Source: Ktedonospora formicarum
GTDB taxonomy: Bacteria; Chloroflexota; Ktedonobacteria; Ktedonobacterales; Ktedonobacteraceae
Length of the DNA stretch: 64,000 nt
Assembly (NCBI RefSeq): GCF_016587355.1
Contig: NZ_BNJF01000003.1
Location: 496,001-560,000 of the forward strand
Reading direction: 5' to 3'
Part shown: piece after piece, positions 52,913 through 61,698 of the stretch
How positions within the stretch are numbered: the first letter of the stretch is position 1
Layout: each line of letters opens with the position of its first letter
Made by a program: the position numbers and the translations under genes
Notes under the pieces: model-generated
The model's database searches: none
Seen by the model: only the letters and a program-made list of their open reading frames with translations
Told to the model about the DNA's origin: nothing

Positions 52913-53680
52913 ATGACAACACTCACAAAACGCGAAATTGGCATGCTATTCCTCATAGCATTGACGCTACTGGGAATGATCGGCATAGGAATATATAGCG
53001 GTTTTCAACGACTCGCGAGCGCGACACAGACACAGACTACGCCTCCTGCCAGGGTACACAGATACACGCTCTATGTGCGTAGCGCCTGGCTCACTATGCC
53101 CGATGGAAAGAAGATCTACACCTTTGGCTACACTGACGATCCTAAAGGACCTGCTAAGATTCCTGGACCTATGATTACGGCAGATGAAGGGGATCAGGTC
53201 ATCATCACATTAAAGAATAACCAGGATCCTACTATGGGAGCGGGAAACGCCATGGGCGATGGGCATACCATTCATCTTCACGGCCTGGACGTTTCCAGCA
53301 AGTATGATGGCGACCCAATGACAGTGGGTGGCTCGATAAAACAGGGCTTCGACTACACCTATCAGTTTACGGCAAAGAATGCAGGAACCTACTGGTATCA
53401 CTGCCACGAAGGAGCGCCAGAGCATATTCAGATGGGCATGTATGGCCCCATTGTTATCTATCCCCGTGGTACCCACAGCCAGGTTTACGCTGGAACGCCA
53501 CGCTACGACAAAGAGTATACTTTCTTGCTCAGCGAGATGGATAGCAAGATGCATCAAGAGGACTATGACACTATCCACAATAGCATGGCAATGGCTCCCA
53601 ACTGGGTCCAGTATCAGCCAGATTATTTTCTTATCAATGGTAAAGCCTGGCCCGATGTTATGAATGACCCCAGAAGCTAC
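52913..53680 (+). pseudogene. Multicopper oxidase, truncated by a TnpB element
   Basis: ATG at 52913 begins a membrane-anchored or exported protein (one TM, MLFLIALTLLGMIGIGIYSG). The cupredoxin part has MITADEGDQVIITLKNNQ, the copper motif HTIHLHGLD and the second HxH in GTYWYHCHEGAPEHIQMGMY. The coding sequence reaches YFLINGKAWPDVMNDP and is then cut at 53681 by the right end of the TnpB element. The distal domain with the type-1 copper ligands (HCHxxxH) is absent, and no continuation was found to the right of the tnpB gene. The stump cannot be a full oxidase. Confidence 0.85.
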
Positions 53681-53900
53681 CGTTCTCCGAAACTTACCCA
53701 TATATGGACAAGCCATACACAGTGTTCGATTCCTGCTTCAATGCAGAGAGCAAGCTTTTCGCTCGTCTTACATCTGCTCCACAGGCGTCACTTCCCGCAG
53801 AACTTGCGGTACGCCGTTTTCATTGTGCCAATGCTGCGAGATTGTTGGCGGCATTGGCATCTCGATCCTGCACGTTTCCACACTCCAGGCAAACAAAGAC
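53681..53900 (-). ncRNA. Candidate TnpB guide RNA (omega/reRNA) scaffold
   Basis: TnpB guide RNAs span the 3' end of tnpB and the element right end, with the guide read from the flank. Here the region from within the tnpB 3' end to 53681 is conserved with the copies at 566-705 and, over 90 nt, 41721-41812. The predicted guide for this copy is the leftward sequence just beyond 53681, beginning GTAGCTTCTGGGGTCATTCA, which lies in the oxidase gene. The 5' limit of the RNA cannot be set by eye. Confidence 0.55.
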
Positions 53901-54950
53901 CCGATCCGACAGGGTGAGCGCCTCATTGACCCAGCCACACCACGAACAGGTTTTTGAGGAGGGCTCCCAGCGCGAGGCCAGCAGCACCTGCACCCCTGCC
54001 TGCTCGGCTTTGTAGAGGATCTGCCGCTTGAACTCGTACATGCCCACATCGGCGATGGCTCGGCTCAACCTCCGGTTCTTGAGCATGCCTGCAATATGCA
54101 AATCCTCTAAGACGATCACACGCGGCCTCTGGGCATCGGGCTTGGTTCTCGCCACGATCTGAGCGGTCGCTTGGTGCAAGGCATCTTTTCGTACGTTGGC
54201 GATCCGAGCATGCATCCGCGAGAGGCGCTGCTTGGCTTTCTGACGATTACGTGATCCTTTGGCCTTGCGGCTATGGCGTCGCGAGAGGCGCTTCAACGCC
54301 GTGATCTTCTTACGTAGCGCCCTGGGATTCTCGAACGTACGTCCATCCGAGAGGGTCGCCAGCCGCTTGATCCCCAGGTCAACTCCAATAACCTCACCAG
54401 TGGCTGGCTGGGGGTCTTTTGCATCCTCATGCACACAGATCGAGACAAACCACCTGCCTGCTTGCTCACGGATGGTGGCGCTACTGATCTTGCCGTTGAG
54501 AGGGAAATAGCCATGCTCTTTGAGTCGGAGCACTCCCAAACGAGGCAACTGGATGGCACCCACAGACACCCGAATACTCCCAGTGAAGCGGGCACCACCG
54601 ATGGCTTTCTTCCGGCTTTTGAAGCGGGGATAGCCACATGAGCCTTTCCATGTGCCCTCCTTTTTGAGCCGGCACTTGCGAAAGAAGTGCTTGAAGGCAG
54701 CATCCAGGTCACGCAATCCTTCTTGGAAGGCGCACTTGCTGACCGCATACATCCAAGGCTCAGAGGGCTTGAGAGCATTGATCTCGCGATGCAAATCGAT
54801 GGCGGTGGGCGTTTTCTGCCCTGCCTTGTAGGCTTCCTGTTTGCGGCGAAGACCATAATTGTACGCCCAGCGAGCCGCCCCGGCATGTTTGCGGCAGAGT
54901 GTCTTTTGCACGTTATTGAGATCAAGTTCTCCTCGGTAGCCACGTACCAT
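53820..54950 (-). CDS. tnpB: TnpB, RNA-guided nuclease of an IS605-type element (intact)
   Basis: 376 residues from the ATG at 54950 (GAGGAAG upstream); the frame continues to 55031 without family likeness. The N-terminal HTH_OrfB region is seen in NVQKTLCRKHAGAARWAYNY and GLRRKQEAYKAG. RuvC residues are Asp191 (EVIGVDLGIKRLATL), Glu282 (VIVLEDLHIAGML) and Asp364 (VQDRDANAANNLAAL). The zinc finger is KTCSWCGW...FVCLECGN. All catalytic residues and the usual length are kept, so it may be active as a guide-directed nuclease that retains the element in place. Confidence 0.93.
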   Translation of the reverse strand: MVRGYRGELDLNNVQKTLCRKHAGAARWAYNYGLRRKQEAYKAGQKTPTAIDLHREINALKPSEPWMYAVSKCAFQEGLRDLDAAFKHFFRKCRLKKEGTWKGSCGYPRFKSRKKAIGGARFTGSIRVSVGAIQLPRLGVLRLKEHGYFPLNGKISSATIREQAGRWFVSICVHEDAKDPQPATGEVIGVDLGIKRLATLSDGRTFENPRALRKKITALKRLSRRHSRKAKGSRNRQKAKQRLSRMHARIANVRKDALHQATAQIVARTKPDAQRPRVIVLEDLHIAGMLKNRRLSRAIADVGMYEFKRQILYKAEQAGVQVLLASRWEPSSKTCSWCGWVNEALTLSDRVFVCLECGNVQDRDANAANNLAALAQ

Positions 54951-55131
54951 CTTCTGCGCTTCTTCCTCTGTGGTGAATGTAGAACAAATATACCACAAAG
55001 TCGCTGATGTTTCAAGGGAAGGTATGTCCATGTTTGCCCTTTTTTGTCCCTATTCTTGAAAACAAATTATACCCTATGCCAATGTCAACACCTGATGTAC
55101 GATAACCGGTAGTCTGATACTAGTTAGCAGC

Positions 55132-55177
55132 TTACAGAGAACGTGGCGAGAAAGCTCTGGTCATCGATACCAGGGAA
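55132..55177 (+). repeat. Repeat copy D (partial)
   Basis: TTACAGAGAACGTGGCGAGA followed by AAGCTCTGGTC, with an imperfect CTGGT/ACCAG hairpin, aligns with the start of copies A and B. It lies on the opposite strand to the neighbouring tnpB, so it is not simply that element's left end. The rest of 55032-55584 shows no gene. Confidence 0.5.
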
Positions 55178-55584
55178 AGATCAGCAAGCACTTTCTGTGT
55201 TGCTCCCATACGAAGATTCAAGTGCTACGAAGATACTGGTGAGGATATTCCTGCGACGCTGAGGAGGTAGCCACATACCGAGAGATGATGCACGCCGAGA
55301 CACCCTATTCTCAGTTCTAAATTGTTTCTATCTCCATCGGAACAATAAAGATAGAACCATTGAAACGGGCTTGGTAAGCTCCATAATTGGTCAAGAGCCA
55401 TGAAAAAATGTATCAAACTGGCGAAGATATGGACCAGCAGTGTCACTTTTGGTGAAAGCTCATCATTGTTGCTAAAAAGAAATTTCTCAGGTTATTCTAG
55501 AAAAGAAGCAGGTAACATTGGCCTACTTAAGGCGATTGAGCTTGAAAATGCGAATAAGAGTAAGAAGCATTGGAGACAATTTCT

Positions 55585-56523
55585 ATGGTAGCATCCAGTC
55601 AACCACTGAAACTCTGGCCTTCCTGGAAAATCCCCTATACTTTTGCCTTAGATTGTCCCGATGATATACGACAAGGTGCGTTAGATGCGATACATGAAAT
55701 AGAAACATACACTTGCGTTCGCTTCTGCGAAAAACGCTCGGAGAATAATCATATAGAAATTAGCACTCATAGCCACAATGGTAAATATACCTGGACACTT
55801 CATGGGACTCTGCCTGATGACGTAAGGACAAAAGCAGATCCTTCTCTCGCCTCTTACAAGAACCGTCTGTATTTTGCCTGGCGAGATGATCAAGCAAATG
55901 GCAACATGTATATTGGTTTTCTTGATGCTTTCCACAAATGGTCTGGTAAATTTCATATTCCTCATGATGCACGCACGATAAGCACACCAAAGCTGGCGGT
56001 TTTTGCGGACCAATTATATGTGTTCTGGCAAGGCGCAGGTGCGGGTTCCAATATTTGGTATGCGAGCACCGATGGCAACGGTCACTGGACTGCTCAGAAG
56101 CATAAAGATATATACACTCGCTCCTCACCAGCTGTCGTTGCGCACAATGATCAACTCCACCTCGTGTGGCAAGGATACGACAATCAGCTTCTCTACGCTC
56201 GTCTCGATGCCTACGATCACCTAGACGGCCCGTTTTCTATCTACAACTATAAAGTAGTAAGTGCTCCGGCTCTGGGTATTTTCAATGATCGTCTCTATCT
56301 GGCATGGCAAGAAGACTATCTCCTGAATAAAACGAGTAATCTCTGGTATGCCGATTTTGATGGAGCCCAATGGTCTGGAAAAGTACGCATTGCCGATTTC
56401 GGTGCCGGCGCCTCTCCCACTTTATGCGCTTATCAGCAAAGCCTTATCATGGCATGGCCATCATTTGTTCCTGACCGTTATTTTGTACAATATGCCTATT
56501 ATACTGGTCAGCCTACACCTTAA
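55585..56523 (+). CDS. Astacin-like N-terminus fused to beta-propeller-type repeats, no HExxH
   Basis: 312 residues from the ATG at 55585 (GGAG 9 nt upstream). Residues 1-60 resemble the start of an M12A (astacin) peptidase: LKLWPSWKIPYTFALDCPDD, IRQGALDAIHEIETYTCVRF. The zinc motif HExxHxxGxxH that should follow is absent. Instead, five or six repeats of about 45 residues run to the end, each like KNRLYFAWRDD, DQLYVFWQGAG, DQLHLVWQGYD and DRLYLAWQEDY, typical of sialidase- or lectin-like propellers. It is probably a binding protein, not a protease. No signal peptide is seen. Gene-fusion history is inferred. Confidence 0.7.
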   Translation: MVASSQPLKLWPSWKIPYTFALDCPDDIRQGALDAIHEIETYTCVRFCEKRSENNHIEISTHSHNGKYTWTLHGTLPDDVRTKADPSLASYKNRLYFAWRDDQANGNMYIGFLDAFHKWSGKFHIPHDARTISTPKLAVFADQLYVFWQGAGAGSNIWYASTDGNGHWTAQKHKDIYTRSSPAVVAHNDQLHLVWQGYDNQLLYARLDAYDHLDGPFSIYNYKVVSAPALGIFNDRLYLAWQEDYLLNKTSNLWYADFDGAQWSGKVRIADFGAGASPTLCAYQQSLIMAWPSFVPDRYFVQYAYYTGQPTP

Positions 56524-56576
56524 GGTAAGTTACGGAACTTCGCCAATTTTGATACTGACCTCGTTTGAAGAGCGTC

Positions 56577-57035
56577 CTACGCCTTTGCGGGACGCCCTTT
56601 GGAAGGTGCAAATCGTGTTAACATCATGATAACGATAATTGCATCCACTACGTGTAGAACAATCAAAATGGTGATCGCCAGTGGCGTGATTCCAGGCCAC
56701 ATCCGGGTATCAGGATTGAGAAAGAGCAGGGCGTTGGGCACGCAAGACAACAAGAGCGCAATTAGTGCGATACACGTGAATATACGAGTTGGTTGCCTGG
56801 AAAAACGCGAGACCAACATGTAGATGAGCGCGCTGCCTCCGACAAGGACGATGGTAAAAGCACCGATTGAAGTTATCTTCAATGGGAGAAAGATCGGTGA
56901 GATAGGCCAGATTGCGAATGCCAGTGCCCGTATCACAAGGTTCGCAACCAGGGCCGCCACAACAGTTAACACGCCGACGATGAAGGTTCTCAAGTTCCCA
57001 TTTACTTTTTTTTCATTTTGTGTGTTTTCTTGCAT
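56577..57035 (-). CDS. DUF6069-family membrane protein
   Basis: A 152-residue, four-TM protein with GGGAAAGAAG before the ATG. Helices include TFIVGVLTVVAALVANLVIR, SIGAFTIVLVGGSALIYML, FTCIALIALLLSCVPNALL and ITILIVLHVVDAIIVIMMLT. The spacing of helices and the FxxxALxxLLxSxxP segment fit DUF6069. Function unknown. It runs convergent with the propeller protein. Confidence 0.75.
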   Translation of the reverse strand: MQENTQNEKKVNGNLRTFIVGVLTVVAALVANLVIRALAFAIWPISPIFLPLKITSIGAFTIVLVGGSALIYMLVSRFSRQPTRIFTCIALIALLLSCVPNALLFLNPDTRMWPGITPLAITILIVLHVVDAIIVIMMLTRFAPSKGRPAKA

Positions 57036-57061
57036 TCTTCTTTCCCTCGTATGAAAGTGCT

Positions 57062-57943
57062 CTCATAAAGAGTGATCTCCTGATGGATCGTTTATCACAA
57101 ATTTTGCATCCCCTTCCAGCTTCAGCCAGGTGTTGAAGGCCATCAGATCAGGGTGCTGCTCGCGTAGCGCAGGAAGATCCATATCGTAGACTGCCTCATT
57201 CGCATATCTGAACACACGAGCAGCCTCCTCACTTTGCTGACGGATGGTCTCAAGCGGGATCTGGACGTAAGGATCATGCGCCCGGTTGCACGCGAAATGG
57301 CGGCGGCGATCTGAGGCGGTGTAAGCATATCTCCTGCGATCTCGATCATACGACCCAGGTAGACATCCGGGCGCTCGAACGCGAGCGCTGCAAATACGCC
57401 GATGTCATCCACAGCTATCAGCCGCATCATGCCATCAGGCTTGATCGCAATGGCAAACGTCCCATTCGACACGCCGAAGCTCGGGCCGATCACATCTTCC
57501 ATAAAAGTGGCAGGACGAAGAATCGTTGCAGGTAGGTCAGATGCCTCAATATACTGCTCAATCTCCCATTTGGACATGGCCGCACTGCTGCCCGCGCGGG
57601 CCTGGCCTTCCGCACTTTGCATCGACGAATATATGAAATGTTGGATAGAAGCTTGCCGGGCTGCGTCGGCAACGTTCTTCCCCTGGCGAGCCTCCTGCTC
57701 ATAGCCCTGGACACTGAAGACACCGTAGGCACCCTGCATAGCAGCCTCCAACGAATCACGATCTTCACTATCGCTCTGGATGATTTCAGCGCCAGCCTGC
57801 TGTAGCGCGCGTGCCGCAGGCTTGTTCGGGTCACGAGTGAGCGCCTTGACGCGCCAGCCTTTTGCCAGAAGATGACGAGCTGTTGCCCCACCCTGTCGGC
57901 CCGTTGCCCCAAGCACGATAATCGTTTCATTCAATAAAGTCAT
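57062..57943 (-). pseudogene. NmrA-family NAD(P)-binding protein, frameshift near the C-terminus
   Basis: The gene starts at 57943 with the nucleotide motif IIVLGATGRQGGATARHLLA and continues through GAEIIQSDSEDRDSLEAAMQ and LPATILRPATFMEDVIGPSF. After ISRATGR the called frame leaves the family. The correct C-terminus lies in another frame: HDPYVQIPLETIRQQSEEAA, VYDMDLPALREQHPDL, and GDAKFVINDPSGDHSL to 57062. A single-base change near 57280 (GCCCGG) explains it. NmrA-like proteins sense redox cofactors or reduce small carbonyls. Confidence 0.78.
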
Positions 57944-58368
57944 ATCTCTTTCCTTTACTGACGTCCGTAGTACCGAATGTCAGGTTGAAATGCTCTTTTC
58001 TGTTCTCTCGCTTGTCAGGAGTATACTGGACCTCATACGATGAACGCAAATCATTGTTGTCATGATAATATGAGTGATTTTCATTAACAACAGGACGCTA
58101 TCAGCTCTTATACGCCCACATTGACGCATGGAGAGCCCCTCAAGCTCTAGAACCCGCAATTGCTATTCGAAAATCCCTGTGCTTTTGACGTAAAAACAAT
58201 GTTTAGAACAATAATATGCCATACCAGACGAGAAACAGTCATAAACATCGACACACTGATACCACCAGAGGAGCAACCTAATCGAACTTATTGAGAAAGA
58301 CATACTATAAATCTCTTAATATAATGATTAGGGTATCAGATAATTCTATCCGCAAGAGGAGACTGTAA
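57944..58368. other. No recognisable gene (425 bp)
   Basis: AT-rich in its right half, with no coding frame. It holds the leftward promoter of the NmrA gene and probably the rightward promoter of the gnd region. Confidence 0.45.
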
Positions 58369-58503
58369 TTGGCACCGCTGACAGGAGCTCAGAAAGCTCT
58401 TTATGGCGCGGTCACATTCCTCCAACCTGGTATGGTCAACATTGTCGATGGTAGAGTACTCCCGCCCGAAGAGATTTCTCTGAGAGATATACTTTATAGA
58501 TAG
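58369..58503 (+). CDS. Possible 44-residue protein with TTG start, upstream of gnd
   Basis: AAGAGGAG lies 8 nt before TTG 58369. The frame encodes APLTGAQKALYGAVTFLQPG and MVNIVDGRVLPPEEISLRDI, then LYR and stop. It ends 48 nt before the 6-phosphogluconate dehydrogenase start. The residue composition is protein-like, but no family is known. The case rests on the ribosome binding site and the open frame. Confidence 0.35.
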   Translation: MAPLTGAQKALYGAVTFLQPGMVNIVDGRVLPPEEISLRDILYR

Positions 58504-58551
58504 AGGTGGATAAGCATTTCTCTCTAAGACATCTGGAGAAAGGAGAATCGT

Positions 58552-59580
58552 ATGCAACTTGGATTAGTCGGTCTTGGGCGCATGGGCGGGTTTATGGCCA
58601 AACGCCTGCTTCACCATGGGCATACAGTGATTGGCATGGCTCGCCACGACAGTACTGTTCAGGGGGCGCTGCAGGAGGGAGCAATCACACAAGGAACGAC
58701 CTCGCTGGCAGACCTTGTGGCGCAACTTGATGCCCCCAGAGCCATCTGGCTGATGGTCCCTGCCGCATCTGTCGATGCTACCCTGGCAGATCTGGTTCCC
58801 TTGCTCGCGCAGGATGATGTCGTGATCGATGGAGGCAATTCCTATTACCATGATGACATTCGTCGGGCCGCCGAGTTGAAGCAGAAAGGTATCCACTACC
58901 TTGATGTCGGCACAAGCGGCGGTGTCTGGGGGCTGGACCGTGGGTATTGTTTGATGATTGGAGGGGAAACAGAGGTGGTGGGGCGCCTTTCATCGATTTT
59001 TGAGGCGCTGGCCCCTGGCGTGGACGCTACCTCGCGCACACCGGGGCGGGAAAAAGTGGGAGGCACAGCAGAGAAAGGCTACCTGTATTGCGGGCCAACT
59101 GGCGCGGGCCACTTTGTGAAAATGGTGCATAACGGGATTGAGTATGGTATCATGGCTGCCTATGCTGAAGGGTTGAATGTGTTGCATCATGCGAACATTG
59201 GCAAGGACCAGCAACAGGTTGATGCCGAAACAGCGCCATTAAGCAATCCACAATATTATCAATATGATCTTAACTTGGCGGATGTTGCGGAAGTCTGGCG
59301 GCGAGGGAGCGTCATTGGTTCATGGCTTCTCGATCTGACGGCGAGCGCGCTGCTCAAAGATCCGGCCCTGTCCCAATTTGAAGGCCGTGTTTCTGATTCG
59401 GGCGAAGGCCGGTGGACGATCCATGCCTCGATCGATGAAGGAGTTCCCGCATATGTGCTAGCCGCCGCGCTCTATGAGCGCTTCGCTTCGCGTGGCGAGG
59501 CAGATTTCGCCAATAAGCTGATGTCGGCTATGCGTTTGGAATTCGGTGGTCATCTCGAAAAGGTGGAAGAAGGGTCCTGA
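58552..59580 (+). CDS. gnd: 6-phosphogluconate dehydrogenase, decarboxylating (short, YqeC/GndA-like)
   Basis: A 342-residue enzyme with AAAGGAG 7 nt before the ATG. The cofactor motif is QLGLVGLGRMGGFMAKRLL. The substrate and catalytic segments are DGGNSYYHDDIRRA, VGTSGGVWGLDRGYCLMIGG, and GPTGAGHFVKMVHNGIEYGI with the catalytic Lys. It oxidises 6-phosphogluconate to ribulose 5-phosphate and CO2 with NAD(P)H formation. The length (342, versus 470 for the classical enzyme) marks the short bacterial class. Together with xylB it points to pentose phosphate metabolism, though the two are far apart. Confidence 0.92.
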   Translation: MQLGLVGLGRMGGFMAKRLLHHGHTVIGMARHDSTVQGALQEGAITQGTTSLADLVAQLDAPRAIWLMVPAASVDATLADLVPLLAQDDVVIDGGNSYYHDDIRRAAELKQKGIHYLDVGTSGGVWGLDRGYCLMIGGETEVVGRLSSIFEALAPGVDATSRTPGREKVGGTAEKGYLYCGPTGAGHFVKMVHNGIEYGIMAAYAEGLNVLHHANIGKDQQQVDAETAPLSNPQYYQYDLNLADVAEVWRRGSVIGSWLLDLTASALLKDPALSQFEGRVSDSGEGRWTIHASIDEGVPAYVLAAALYERFASRGEADFANKLMSAMRLEFGGHLEKVEEGS

Positions 59581-59683
59581 ACCCCTGAAAAGATGGGATG
59601 CACATGCTCATCTACAGCCCTGCACGAGAGCATCTTCGTTCATACACCCCTGGCACGCGCAATAATCTAAGAGGAACAGAGGC

Positions 59684-60529
59684 ATGCCGAAGCATTCCTG
59701 GTGGCAACGACCCCACTGGCCCGAATACGGCTCAGAACTGCTGGGAACCGCATTTCTCGTCTTTATCGCGTTAAGTGTGGTCACCCTCACGTTCGGTTCA
59801 TGTTCGCCGCTGGCAACGGCGCTTCCCAAAAGCAGCGCCCGTCGGCTCATTGCGGGACTGATCCTGGCAGCAAGCGGGCCGCTCGTGGCTATCTCGCCTC
59901 TGGGCAAGCTGAGCGGTGCCCATCTCAATCCAGCTCTCTCGCTGGCGTTCTGGCTGCAAGGCAAGATGCATCCACACGATCTTGCTGGTTACTTAGCGAG
60001 CCAATTGCTCGGAGCAGTGCTTGGAGCGGGTGTGGCCGTGCTGGTCTGGGGGGCGTGGGCGGCAAGTATCCAGAATGGCGTCACCGCTCCAGGGATGGGA
60101 TATTCCATCTGGAGCGTTATGCTCATCGAGATGGGACTTACCTGCCTGTTGGTCCTGGCGATATTTCTCTTTCTCAGCAACCATCGCCTGATGCACTGGA
60201 CCCCTTTCATGACCTGGCTTCTGATGGCGTTCATCTACTGGCTGGCAGCGCCTATCTCTGGCTCTAGCCTCAATCCTGCTCGCAGCTTCGGTCCCGCTCT
60301 GGTTTCCTGGTTCTGGCGCGACCAGTGGGTGTATTACCTCGCCTCTCCCCTCGGGGCGCTGTTGGCCGTCGGTTTCTTTCGATCGCTGAATCTGGTGGGC
60401 ATCCACGATGTACTGACTGCCAAGCTGTTCCACGCTCCGCGCTATCGATGCATCTTCAAGCATGTCAAAGCGCCACAAATCAATACCAATCAAGATGGAA
60501 AATTGATCATACCGAGAGAGAGGACCTGA
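59684..60529 (+). CDS. MIP-family channel (aquaporin / glycerol facilitator)
   Basis: A 281-residue channel with AGAGGAAC before the ATG. Both half-helix NPA motifs are present: KLSGAHLNPALSLAFWL and SGSSLNPARSFGPALVSW. Six TM helices can be placed around them. NPARSFGPA after the second motif favours water-type channels over glycerol facilitators, which usually have an Asp after NPAR. It lies 103 bp downstream of gnd, so shared transcription is possible. The C-terminus is a charged tail of about 40 residues. Confidence 0.88.
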   Translation: MPKHSWWQRPHWPEYGSELLGTAFLVFIALSVVTLTFGSCSPLATALPKSSARRLIAGLILAASGPLVAISPLGKLSGAHLNPALSLAFWLQGKMHPHDLAGYLASQLLGAVLGAGVAVLVWGAWAASIQNGVTAPGMGYSIWSVMLIEMGLTCLLVLAIFLFLSNHRLMHWTPFMTWLLMAFIYWLAAPISGSSLNPARSFGPALVSWFWRDQWVYYLASPLGALLAVGFFRSLNLVGIHDVLTAKLFHAPRYRCIFKHVKAPQINTNQDGKLIIPRERT

Positions 60530-60813
60530 ACATATGGAACAGAGACGGGGCACACCATGGACATGCTGATACAGAAGCGAGGCAGGATCTCTTCCATCAA
60601 AAACAGCCTGGCCCGTGAGCAGCTCATACGTTCTCCTCGGCTTTCTCGTCGCCGCTCTTGTTTGCTAGTTGAACAGATGCGGAGATAAGATAGAGGGAAG
60701 AATCATGGGTCATCTCGGTGCTCCAGGCTCTCTGCCCGCGTGGGAGGAAAGCTGGAAAACAATTTGAGGTGATCTCTAGAGTATATTTCCTGGTAAGGAG
60801 GCAATGATTTGCC

Positions 60814-61698
60814 ATGATTTCTCACATACAACCCACGGATCTCGCGCTGTCAAGACGCGCGCGGCGGATGTTTGAGCCGTATCACACCATGATTTTCTTT
60901 GCACCGGAGGCGCGGCAGGCATTTCTTGATATCGGGCTAAAAGGCTACTGGATGAGCTATTTTGCCTCACGATCCGCACCACTTGGACCTGCCTCTGCAG
61001 CTGTCGTAACGGGTATCTTTTACCATTTCCATCCCGATATGGTTGCTCGCGCTCTCCCCGATGCATGGCGCATCGCTAGCCCGGAGCAGGTACTGGAGGT
61101 ACGTCTCCAAGCTGCCGATGCAGCGCTGCGCCGTCTCCTCGGTGACCAGGTTGCGTCCGTTGAGATGGCGGAGGCGGCGGACCTGGCAAAAGAGGCGACA
61201 CGCGGCTGCTCCGTCAATGGGCGAGCGCTCTTTGCAGGGTACTCACAACTGCCCTGGCCCAAGGAGCCACATCTTGTGCTCTGGCACGCCACGACGCTCC
61301 TGCGTGAGCATCGCTGGGATGGACACATGGCGACGCTGCTGACAGAGGGAGTCGATGGCTGCGAAGCTCACCTCACCTATGTTGGTACAGGCGAGGTGTC
61401 CAGAGCGACGATGCAGCCCCTACGCGGCTGGAGCGACGAGGAATGGGATGCAGCAGCCAAACGCTTGCAGCAGCGTGGCATGCTGGATGAGCATGGGCTT
61501 CTGACATCCGCTGGGAAACAGGTGCGCCAAGCGATAGAGGATCGTACCGATCTGCTGGCCCTGCCTCCCTGGCACTACCTGGGAAGAGAGCAATCCGAAC
61601 GCCTGCTGGCTCTCGCCCAGCCCATCAGCCAGCGCATTATAGACCAGGGCGGCATCCCACACATCAATCCAATGGGTCTGTCAAGCTCTGGGTCCTGA
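60814..61698 (+). CDS. SCO6745-family protein (SalK-like)
   Basis: A 294-residue protein with a conserved N-terminus: RRMFEPYHTMIFFAPEARQA, FLDIGLKGYWMSYFASRSAP, LGPASAAVVTGIFYHFHPDM. It ends with a winged-helix-like half (WDAAAKRLQQRGMLDEHGLL and LTSAGKQVRQAIEDRTDLLA). This pattern is the SCO6745 family, whose N-terminal part resembles SalK of lantibiotic loci. The function is not established. A ribosome binding site (TAAGGAGG) lies 19 nt upstream, rather far from the ATG. The gap 60530-60813 shows no gene. Confidence 0.82.
   Translation: MISHIQPTDLALSRRARRMFEPYHTMIFFAPEARQAFLDIGLKGYWMSYFASRSAPLGPASAAVVTGIFYHFHPDMVARALPDAWRIASPEQVLEVRLQAADAALRRLLGDQVASVEMAEAADLAKEATRGCSVNGRALFAGYSQLPWPKEPHLVLWHATTLLREHRWDGHMATLLTEGVDGCEAHLTYVGTGEVSRATMQPLRGWSDEEWDAAAKRLQQRGMLDEHGLLTSAGKQVRQAIEDRTDLLALPPWHYLGREQSERLLALAQPISQRIIDQGGIPHINPMGLSSSGS

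Larger units (their letters stand above)
53681..55031 (-). mobile_element. IS605-type TnpB element without tnpA (right end at 53681)
   Basis: The right boundary is fixed by comparison of three copies (566, 41812, 53681), all starting CGTTCTCCGAAACT. The left boundary is not resolved; 55031 is only the upstream limit of the open frame. No tnpA is present, as in IS1341-type units, which need a transposase from elsewhere. No target duplication is expected for this class. Confidence 0.75.

Noticed and set aside
55132-55177. Repeat copy D as left end of the tnpB element at 53820
   Set aside because: Its orientation relative to tnpB is opposite to that of copy A relative to its tnpB, and the tnpB types differ. 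It is treated as an independent repeat copy.
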